From positions 1-14,016 of the forward strand of contig DASWHK010000018.1 of the NCBI GenBank assembly GCA_036398215.1: a stretch of 14,016 nucleotides of DNA, read 5' to 3'. Made by a program: the position numbers and the translations under genes. Source of the DNA: DASWHK01 sp036398215 (GTDB lineage: Bacteria > Acidobacteriota > UBA890). Shown one piece after another: positions 7,422-13,075 of this stretch (its first letter is position 1; the number at the start of each line of letters is the position of its first letter). The notes beneath the pieces were generated by a model, which was not told the origin of the DNA, made no database searches, and saw only the letters and a list, made by a program, of their open reading frames with translations.

Positions 7422-8822
7422 TCACCGGCGACCCGGCCGGGTGGTGGCGTGGAGTCTCGAAGCGATCGCCTGCCGCGCTGCCAGCGACGCCCCTCCGGGG
7501 GACGCCGCGTCCATGATCTCTCGATCCACCCGCTCCCAGACCGGCCGCGAGACGGGCATTTCCTGAAGGGCGCCGGCCGCCGCGAGGCGCTCCAGCTCGG
7601 CGGCGAGGGCTGCCGCGGCGGCGGCCGTGCCCGGGCATTCCGCCGCGAAGCCGCGGCCGTTTTCGAGCAGACCGTCGCGCAGCCCGCCGCCCGCGAGGGT
7701 GGCGCGGAGCAGCGCCGTGAGCTCCGGCCCCAGGGCCCGTCCGAGGTCGAGCTTCGCCACCGCCCCGGCAGGCAGGTCGTCGTAGAGCGCGCCGTCGGGA
7801 ACGACGGTGAGCTTGCCGGCCGCCAACCCCTCGATCAGCAGCTGGCGGTGGCCGCCCTGCAGCTCCGGGGAGAGCCAAAGCAGGACGTCGCTCTCCGCCG
7901 CAATGCCGGCCAGGCTCTCGGGCGACGCGGTCAGCTCCCAGCCGATGCGCCGGTCGATTTCGAGCCGGCGGGCGGCACCGCGTCCCTCCGCCTTGTAGAT
8001 CGGCTTGCTCATGCACAGGCGGACCCGCGCCGCGGGGTCGACCTCGAAGGCGGCGGCGGCGGCGTGCACGGCGGTGGTCGCGTACGACTCGTTGACGCTC
8101 ATCACCGCGACGTCGAGCCGGCGGCCGGCGCCCCGCTTTCCGCCTCCCGGCTCGGCCGCCGGCGCGCTCGAAACGACTCGGGGGCCGACGTTCACGCCGC
8201 TGCGCCGCGCCGCGCCCGCCGGCGACTCCCCGGCAAACCCACCGTCATCGATCGTTGCCAGAGGCACGACGCCGACCCGGCGCCCGCCGAGCCGCGACGA
8301 GATCTGCGCCGCCAGCGCCGGCCACGCCGCCAGCACCCCGGGCTGCGACGCCGCCACCGCCGCCACCAGGTCGTAGCGCCGATACAACGCCCCGGTGCCC
8401 CAGTTCCACGCCACCGTCTGGGCGACGGCGCCGCCGGCGTCGCCATAGGCCTCGTCGAGCAGGCTCCGATAGCCGGCCCAATCCTCCATGAGGGCGATGC
8501 CTCCGATCGCGAGGTGATGAACGATCGGGTCGAGGAACCAGACCGCCGCCGGGAAGCGGCTCATCAGCGAGAAGACGCCCTGGTAGGGGGAAGCGTCGCG
8601 GCCCAATGGATACAGGGCGGTGTCGAAAGGCGCGGCCCGGTGTCGCTCCGCCATCCGCAAGTAGTGGAAGACCGGCGGAGAACCGCCCTCGGCGCAGCGA
8701 TCGCGCTCGCCGAAGCCCTCGACCTCGATCCCGGCGCCGACGAGGTGCGCGACCATCGCGTCGATGGAGCGCCGCATCCGGGCGCCCGGCGCGAAGCTCG
8801 GCATTCCCACGGCGATTCGCAT
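7422..8822 (-). CDS. Divergent GT4-like glycosyltransferase (466 aa)
   Basis: The N-domain starts MRIAVGMPSFAPG and continues with FDTALYPLGRDASPYQGVF (66-84) and VWFLDPIVHHLAIGG (94-108). This matches the 'FD..hY.lGN...H' and 'HD..LHHL' pattern of a GT4 subgroup found in polysaccharide clusters, including the following DWAGYRSLLDEAYGDAG helix. The C-domain has VAVMSVNESYAT (238-249), ARVRLCMSKP (265-274) and a nucleotide-sugar-site region SPELQGGHRQLLIEGLAAGK (318-337). Within it E331 is kept, but the first glutamate of the usual E-x7-E pair is Gly323, with E320 nearby. The two domains are joined by an Ala/Gly/Ser-rich, probably disordered stretch (196-235). The ATG at 8822 has GGAG five bases upstream and is 2 nt past the previous stop. 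Length is somewhat above the usual 350-420 residues because of the linker and tail. Donor unknown; the altered motif leaves activity uncertain. Confidence 0.8.
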   Translation of the reverse strand: MRIAVGMPSFAPGARMRRSIDAMVAHLVGAGIEVEGFGERDRCAEGGSPPVFHYLRMAERHRAAPFDTALYPLGRDASPYQGVFSLMSRFPAAVWFLDPIVHHLAIGGIALMEDWAGYRSLLDEAYGDAGGAVAQTVAWNWGTGALYRRYDLVAAVAASQPGVLAAWPALAAQISSRLGGRRVGVVPLATIDDGGFAGESPAGAARRSGVNVGPRVVSSAPAAEPGGGKRGAGRRLDVAVMSVNESYATTAVHAAAAAFEVDPAARVRLCMSKPIYKAEGRGAARRLEIDRRIGWELTASPESLAGIAAESDVLLWLSPELQGGHRQLLIEGLAAGKLTVVPDGALYDDLPAGAVAKLDLGRALGPELTALLRATLAGGGLRDGLLENGRGFAAECPGTAAAAAALAAELERLAAAGALQEMPVSRPVWERVDREIMDAASPGGASLAARQAIASRLHATTRPGRR

Positions 8823-8824
8823 CG

Positions 8825-9874
8825 TCACTCCAGGGTGGCGGTGAGCGCGCCGATCGCCAGCGGCCAGCTCACCTGGGCCCGAACCCGCTGGCGCCCGGCC
8901 ATCCCCTGGCGCTCGCAGAGCCCGCGGTCGGCGGCGAGGAGGTCGATCTTCTCGGCGATCCGTCCCGGCTCGGGAGCGGTGACGAAGCCGGTGACGCCCT
9001 CCTCCACCCACTCGAGCACGCCGCCGGCGTCGCCGGTGGTCACCACCGGTTTGCCGGCGAAGAATGCCTCCAGCGTCGTGAACCCGTAGTCCTCATCGTG
9101 GGGGGTCAGGGCGACGGCAAAGCAGCCGGCGTATAGATCGACGACCTGCTCGTCGCTCACGAAGCCGAGAAACTCGACTCGCCGGGCGAGGCCGAGCTCG
9201 GCGACCCGGCGACGCAACTCCTCGAGATGGGGGCCCTTGCCGACGATCTTGAGGGTCACCGGGGCGCGGGTCTCGGCCAGCGCCCGGATGGTGAGGTCGA
9301 TGCGCTTGATGCGGTCGAGGCGCCCCACGTACAGGAGGTAGTCGCCGTAGGGGCCGGGACGCAGCCGTTCGTGCAACTTCGGCGGCGCGTACAGAGGCCG
9401 CGCCTCCATGCCGCTGTAACGCGCCAGGCGCGCCGCGGTGTTGCGGCTGTTTGTGAACAGCGCCCGCGCCTCGCCGAGGCCGTGCAGGTCCAGCTCCACC
9501 AGCGCCTGGCGCAGGCCGCGGTCGCCGGCGCCCGCCGACAGGTGGCCGAACGGCGTCGCGTGCAGGTCGTAGATCTCGCGTTGCTGGTGGAAGATCCAGG
9601 CGACCTTGTTGGGGTGGCCGATCAGATACGACGGGAACTTGGTGGCGATGACCAGGTCGATGCCGGCGATCTCGGTGGCGACGTCGATCATCCGCCAGGC
9701 CAGGCACTGCTCCACCGAGCTGGAATCGCTGGTCCAGATGTAGGGCAGGGTGACCAGCTCGACGTCGTGCCCTTCGCGCTTCAGCGCCTCGACCAGGAGG
9801 TCCGTATGCAGCTCGGCGCCGCCGCGCAGATACGGCACCTGGGGGGCCGCCACGCAGATGCGATACCGCCGCAT
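8825..9874 (-). CDS. GT4 family glycosyltransferase (349 aa)
   Basis: A compact, canonical GT-B family 4 enzyme. N-domain: RICVAAPQVPYLRGGAELH (4-22), with the Gly-rich acceptor loop, then IDLVIATKFPSYL (72-84) and AWIFHQQREIYDL (92-104). C-domain: YVGRLDRIKRIDL (182-194), LKIVGKGP (208-215), VEFLGFVSDEQVVDLY (233-248) and the donor-binding loop DEDYGFTTLEAFFAGKPVV (260-278), where E261 and E269 form an intact E-x7-E motif. The start ATG at 9874 shares one base with the upstream stop (TGATG) and has GAGG four bases upstream. It is cytoplasmic by composition, with no signal peptide or membrane span. In operon position it follows the coiled-coil methyltransferase and may extend the glycan that enzyme modifies. 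The sugar specificity cannot be assigned. Confidence 0.93.
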   Translation of the reverse strand: MRRYRICVAAPQVPYLRGGAELHTDLLVEALKREGHDVELVTLPYIWTSDSSSVEQCLAWRMIDVATEIAGIDLVIATKFPSYLIGHPNKVAWIFHQQREIYDLHATPFGHLSAGAGDRGLRQALVELDLHGLGEARALFTNSRNTAARLARYSGMEARPLYAPPKLHERLRPGPYGDYLLYVGRLDRIKRIDLTIRALAETRAPVTLKIVGKGPHLEELRRRVAELGLARRVEFLGFVSDEQVVDLYAGCFAVALTPHDEDYGFTTLEAFFAGKPVVTTGDAGGVLEWVEEGVTGFVTAPEPGRIAEKIDLLAADRGLCERQGMAGRQRVRAQVSWPLAIGALTATLE

Positions 9875-11511
9875 CAGGCCTCGCTTTCGGAGATCGGCCG
9901 CGTCGCCTGCAGCGTGTACTCCTGCGGCGCGCAGCAAATCTTGTCGAGGCGCACCAGCGCCTCCTTGAAGGCCGCGAGCTGCTCGTCGAGCGGCGCCGGC
10001 GACTTGAACAGCCAAACGCCGGTGGCACGCTCGTCGTCGGGCACCGGCGACTGCAGCTCGATCTCCACCGGGTGCAGCCCGGCGCGGCGGGCCAGGAACG
10101 AGAGCAGCTGCGGATGGACCGGACGGACGTGGGTCGGATCGATGACGTAGGCGCGGGCCAGCGCGTAGAGGCTCTCGGGATTGATCGTCTCGATGACCAG
10201 GCGGCCGCCGCCGGCGAGCTTGCGCGCCGCCAGCTCGACCAGCCGCTGCCAGTCCATCGGCGGCAGGTGCTCGATCACCTGCGCCATGAAGATGCCGCCG
10301 AGCGCCCCGTCGCTCTGCTCCTCGAGCCAGTCGAAGAGGTCGGCGACCACCGCCTGGTGGCCGCGGCGCCGGCACTCCTCGACGTCGGCGGCGTTGATCT
10401 CGACGCCCACCGCCTCGATGCCAGCGTCGCGCAGCAGGTCGAGGAACTCGCCGCGCCCGCAGCCCAGGTCCGCGACCTTGGCGCCGGCGCCGGTGCCTGA
10501 AAAGCGCGCCACGTGGTCGCGCATCCGCTCGGCGATCATCTCGGGGTCGCCGCGGAAGCGGGCCTGAAACGATCGGTAGTCCTCGTCGCCCATCCATTCG
10601 CCGAGGGCGCTCCAGGCGCTCGGCTCGGCGGTCGCCGGGGGCCCGGCGGGCGCGTGTCCCGCTGCCGCTGTCTGCTCTTCCCCAGCGGCTTTCGCCGCCC
10701 GTCCCTTTCGATCAGCGGCCGCAGTTCCGGCCGTCGCCCGAGGCGCCGCCGGGCTCGCCGCGGCGGCGCTCTCGAGCGCCTTGCGTAGCAACGAGCGCAG
10801 CGCCATCAGCTCGCCGATCTGTCCCTCGACGCGGCCGAAGGCCTCTTCGCGGCGCCGCGCCTCGGTGACCGCCTTGTTGAGGACCTCGTCCTTCTCTTCG
10901 AAGCGGCGATCGACGGCCTGGGCGCGCTCGACGAGCTTCTCCTCGAGCTTCTGCACCCGGTGCGCCGCCGTGTGCGCCACCAGCATCTCCTCCTCGAGCG
11001 CCGAGAACAGCGTCATGTGCCGCTGGCGCAGCGCCGCGTCGTAATCCTCGAGCGTCCGTTCGAGCCGCGCCTCGATGCCCCCGGGGTTCGCCGACCAGGC
11101 TTCGAGCGCCTCCTCGAGCCCCTGGACACGGTGCTCGAGACGGTTTCCGAGGTCGTTGAGATGGCGAACCAGGTGGGCGTTGAGCTGCTGCTGCTGGCGG
11201 ATGCGGGAGCCGAGCAGCACCCTCACCAGCGGCCAGGTGAGCCGGCGGATGAAATTGACGAGCGGGCCGACCACCGGGGCCTTCGACGGCTCGAACGCAT
11301 CCGGGTCAGCCAGCCGATTGGCCGCCGCGAGGTCTTCGCCCGCCGCCAGTCCCGGGTCGCCGCCGATGCGAATGCCGATGCCCGGGCGCATGTGGAAGGG
11401 GACCTCCTGGCGCGCCCCGACGGCGAAATCCGCAGGGCCCTGCGTGGCGAGCTGGTCGCGCACCGCCCCGCGGATCTTCTCGAGGCGACGAGCGACCTCT
11501 TCACGGTCCAC
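9874..11511 (-). CDS. SAM-dependent methyltransferase with N-terminal amphipathic segment and coiled coil (545 aa)
   Basis: Three parts are visible. Residues 1-100 end in an amphipathic or weakly hydrophobic stretch (80-101, VVGPLVNFIRRLTWPLVRVL) that may lie on the membrane. Residues about 105-250 are almost purely helical, rich in Glu/Arg/Gln/Leu with heptad-like spacing, and predict a long coiled coil. After an Ala/Gly/Thr-rich linker (249-299) comes a class I methyltransferase domain: SAM-binding ADLGCGRGEFLDLL (347-360), acidic VGVEIN (368-373), AQVIEHLPP (410-418) and IDPTHVRPVHP (457-467). This domain arrangement recurs in polysaccharide clusters, where the enzymes are taken to methylate sugars. 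The chosen start is GTG at 11511, which has AGGAGG five bases upstream. A TTG at 11544, directly after the ugd stop, would add 11 residues but has no good ribosome site. The stop shares one base with the next gene's ATG. Substrate unknown. Confidence 0.87.
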   Translation of the reverse strand: MDREEVARRLEKIRGAVRDQLATQGPADFAVGARQEVPFHMRPGIGIRIGGDPGLAAGEDLAAANRLADPDAFEPSKAPVVGPLVNFIRRLTWPLVRVLLGSRIRQQQQLNAHLVRHLNDLGNRLEHRVQGLEEALEAWSANPGGIEARLERTLEDYDAALRQRHMTLFSALEEEMLVAHTAAHRVQKLEEKLVERAQAVDRRFEEKDEVLNKAVTEARRREEAFGRVEGQIGELMALRSLLRKALESAAAASPAAPRATAGTAAADRKGRAAKAAGEEQTAAAGHAPAGPPATAEPSAWSALGEWMGDEDYRSFQARFRGDPEMIAERMRDHVARFSGTGAGAKVADLGCGRGEFLDLLRDAGIEAVGVEINAADVEECRRRGHQAVVADLFDWLEEQSDGALGGIFMAQVIEHLPPMDWQRLVELAARKLAGGGRLVIETINPESLYALARAYVIDPTHVRPVHPQLLSFLARRAGLHPVEIELQSPVPDDERATGVWLFKSPAPLDEQLAAFKEALVRLDKICCAPQEYTLQATRPISESEA

Positions 11512-11516
11512 CGCGC

Positions 11517-11522
11517 CCTCCT
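11517..11522 (-). promoter_or_regulatory. Ribosome binding site deciding the methyltransferase start
   Basis: AGGAGG read on the minus strand lies five bases before the GTG at 11511. It favours that GTG over the TTG at 11544, which abuts the ugd stop and has only a weak purine stretch upstream. Confidence 0.7.
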
Positions 11523-11544
11523 GACTGTTCTCCCGACGAGCCAA

Positions 11545-12888
11545 TCAGCTCGCCGCCGTGGGCTTCAAGGCCATCAGCAGCGGCCGGCCGACGCCTTCGT
11601 ACTCGAAGCCCAGCTCGCGCATCCGCTGCGGATCGTAGACGTTGCGCAGGTCGACGACTACGGGCGTCGCCATCGCCTCCTTGAGCCGCTCGAGGTCGAG
11701 GTTGCGAAACTGGTTCCACTCGGTGGCGACCACCAGCACGTCGGCCCCCTCCGCCACCTCGTAGGCGTCGTCGCAGTAGCTGATCGCCGTGAAGATCTGC
11801 CGGGCGTTGTCCATGGCGGCCGGATCGTGGGCGCGGATCGTGGCGCCCTCGGCCTGCAGCGCCTCGATGATCGCGATCGTCGGGCTGTCGCGCATGTCGT
11901 CGGTGTTGGGCTTGAAGGCGAGGCCGAGAAAGCCGATCGTCTTGCCGTCGAGGCTGCCGGCGGCGCGGCGGATCTTGTCGACCATCAGGAGGCGCTGGCG
12001 GGCGTTGACCTCGAGCACCGCCCTGCCGATCTTGAAGTCGTAGTCGACGCCGTCGGCGGCGGCCACCAGGGCGCTGACGTCCTTCGGGAAGCAGGATCCG
12101 CCGAACCCCGGGCCCGGATGAAGGAACTTGGGCGAGATGCGGCCGTCCAGCCCCATCGCCTTGGCGACCACGTGGACGTCGGCGCCGACCCGCTCGCAGA
12201 GGTTGGCGACCTCATTGATGAAGGAGATCTTCAGCGCCAGGAAGGCGTTCGACGTGTACTTGATCATCTCCGCCGTCCGTACGTCGGTGACGATGAACGG
12301 CGTCTCGATCAGGTAGAGCGGCCGGTACAGCTCCTTCATGATCTCGATGGCGCGTTGCGAGTCGGCCCCCACCACGATGCGGTCGGGGTGCATGAAGTCC
12401 TCGATCGCCGAGCCCTCGCGCAGGAACTCGGGGTTGCTGACCACGTCGAAGCCGGCGCCGGAGCCCGCCTCGGCCTCGATGAGCACCCGCACGCGCTCGC
12501 CGGTGCGCGGCGGCACCGTGCTCTTGGTGACGATCACCTTGTAGCCGTCGAGGTTGCGGCCGATCTCGCCGGCCACCGCGTCGATGGCGCCGAGGTTCGG
12601 CGTCCCGTCGCGGTTGGCCGGCGTGCCGACGGCGATGAACACCACCAGCGCCTCGCGAATCGCCGCCGCCACGTCGGTCGTGAAAGCCAGCCGCCCGGCC
12701 GCCACGCCGCTCTCCACCTTCTCGCGTAACCCCGGCTCATAGAAAGGGATCTTGCCGCCGATCAGCGCGGCGATCTTGTCCTCGTCGATATCGGCGCAGG
12801 TCACCTTGATGCCGAACTCGGCGAAGCAGGCCCCCGAGACCAGGCCCACGTAGCCGGTGCCGATGACCGCGATGCGCAAGTGGTTCAT
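11545..12888 (-). CDS. ugd: UDP-glucose 6-dehydrogenase (447 aa)
   Basis: Oxidises UDP-glucose to UDP-glucuronate with two NAD+, supplying an acidic nucleotide sugar for surface polysaccharides. Domains follow the family order: an N-terminal Rossmann NAD domain starting RIAVIGTGYVGLVSGACFA (5-23) with the acidic adenosine-ribose contact near D33/D35; VGTP (87-90); KSTVPPRTGERV (122-133); SNPEFLREGSAIEDF (151-165); the central dimer helix with MIKYTSNAFLALKISFINE (208-226), including K210 and N214; the catalytic cysteine C266 in GGSCFPKD (263-270) with D270; and a C-terminal UDP-binding domain with GLAFKPNTDDMRDSP (322-336). Length is normal for the bacterial family, and all expected catalytic residues are present. 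The ATG at 12888 gives the usual short N-terminus. No clear Shine-Dalgarno precedes it, and the stop at 11545 leaves 33 nt to the next gene. It is the first gene of the operon. The closest alternatives, UDP-ManNAc or GDP-mannose dehydrogenases, fit the motifs less well. Confidence 0.96.
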   Translation of the reverse strand: MNHLRIAVIGTGYVGLVSGACFAEFGIKVTCADIDEDKIAALIGGKIPFYEPGLREKVESGVAAGRLAFTTDVAAAIREALVVFIAVGTPANRDGTPNLGAIDAVAGEIGRNLDGYKVIVTKSTVPPRTGERVRVLIEAEAGSGAGFDVVSNPEFLREGSAIEDFMHPDRIVVGADSQRAIEIMKELYRPLYLIETPFIVTDVRTAEMIKYTSNAFLALKISFINEVANLCERVGADVHVVAKAMGLDGRISPKFLHPGPGFGGSCFPKDVSALVAAADGVDYDFKIGRAVLEVNARQRLLMVDKIRRAAGSLDGKTIGFLGLAFKPNTDDMRDSPTIAIIEALQAEGATIRAHDPAAMDNARQIFTAISYCDDAYEVAEGADVLVVATEWNQFRNLDLERLKEAMATPVVVDLRNVYDPQRMRELGFEYEGVGRPLLMALKPTAAS

Positions 12889-12902
12889 CGAAATCGAGAC
12901 CC

Positions 12903-12917
12903 AGTCTGAGGTAGACT
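12903..12917 (-). repeat. Small inverted repeat in the ugd leader
   Basis: AGTCT and AGACT form a perfect 5-bp stem around a 5-nt loop, ending about 14 nt before the ugd ATG. On the minus strand the loop reads ACCTC. This is where a ribosome site would be expected to be exposed or masked, but no strong Shine-Dalgarno is visible. It may be chance at this stem length. Confidence 0.35.
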
Positions 12918-12926
12918 CTGGTTGGG

Positions 12927-12953
12927 ACAAAGGCCCGGTTTGCGGGCCTTTGT
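12927..12953. terminator. Terminator-like hairpin between divergent genes
   Basis: ACAAAGGCCC (12927-12936) and GGGCCTTTGT (12944-12953) are a perfect 10-bp inverted repeat around a 7-nt loop, with three A/T pairs at the stem base as in bidirectional rho-independent terminators. The U-tract is short on both strands. It sits 38 nt upstream of the ugd start codon, inside a divergent intergenic region with no converging genes, so an ordinary end-of-operon role is not obvious. An attenuator in the ugd leader, or a stop for transcription straying from either side, are possible roles; function is inferred. Confidence 0.5.
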
Positions 12954-12976
12954 GCCGCACTTTTGAGACGGTCGAT

Positions 12977-12994
12977 CCCGTTGCATTCAACGGG
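12977..12994. repeat. Perfect 7-bp inverted repeat in the intergenic region
   Basis: CCCGTTG (12977-12983), a CATT loop (12984-12987) and CAACGGG (12988-12994) form a perfect hairpin. It could be a second leader RNA stem upstream of ugd or a palindromic protein-binding site between the divergent promoters. The sequence does not distinguish these. Confidence 0.4.
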
Positions 12995-13007
12995 GCGGGT
13001 TCGGGGG

Positions 13008-13013
13008 ATCATA
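13008..13013 (-). promoter_or_regulatory. Candidate -10 element for the ugd operon
   Basis: TATGAT on the minus strand matches five of six bases of the sigma-70 -10 consensus in an otherwise GC-rich region. No convincing -35 box is found 16-18 bases upstream. If used, transcription would start near 13001, giving a leader of about 112 nt that contains all three inverted repeats listed here. This is a weak single-element prediction. Confidence 0.25.
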
Positions 13014-13062
13014 CATCAGCGTTTCCGGCTTCTTTGCCCGCTGATACCCCGTCACCGCTGCC

Positions 13063-13068
13063 GGGAGG
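13063..13068 (+). promoter_or_regulatory. Ribosome binding site for the sensor kinase
   Basis: GGGAGG (extending as GGAGGT to 13069) lies seven bases before the GTG at 13076 but 19 bases before the in-frame ATG at 13088. It therefore points to the GTG as the initiation codon. Confidence 0.7.
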
Positions 13069-13075
13069 TCTTTCG

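Larger units (their letters stand above)
1..12888 (-). other. Predicted polysaccharide/glycoconjugate biosynthesis operon
   Basis: Ten consecutive minus-strand genes read from ugd at the right to a truncated glycosyltransferase at the left. Junctions are very tight: 33 nt (ugd to methyltransferase), 1-nt overlap, 2 nt, 8 nt, 34 nt, 4 nt, 4-nt overlap, 4-nt overlap, 10 nt. No terminator-like hairpin was seen between them. All recognisable products act in nucleotide-sugar supply, sugar transfer, sugar methylation or lipid-linked sugar handling. Co-transcription is inferred from spacing, and the operon continues beyond position 1. Confidence 0.75.

Noticed and set aside
7449..9089. Plus-strand open frame of 546 codons opposite the 466-aa glycosyltransferase
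   Set aside because: Composition is Arg/Gly/Ala-rich with no recognisable fold, and the opposite strand carries clear GT4 motifs in the frame expected from the operon.
9875..10597. Upstream extension of the 349-aa GT4 frame to 590 residues
   Set aside because: The extension is a shifted-frame reading of the methyltransferase domain; the GT4 N-terminus MRRYRICVAAPQVP starts at 9874 with its own ribosome site.
12963..12991. Plus-strand promoter for the kinase (TTGAGA at 12963, TTCAAC at 12986)
   Set aside because: The -35-like hexamer is good, but the -10 matches only three of six bases and overlaps the 7-bp inverted repeat, so it was too weak to list.
12961..13020. Possible tRNA or small RNA gene in the intergenic region
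   Set aside because: A GGTTCG-like string near 13000 suggested a T-loop, but no acceptor stem or cloverleaf can be drawn around it on either strand.
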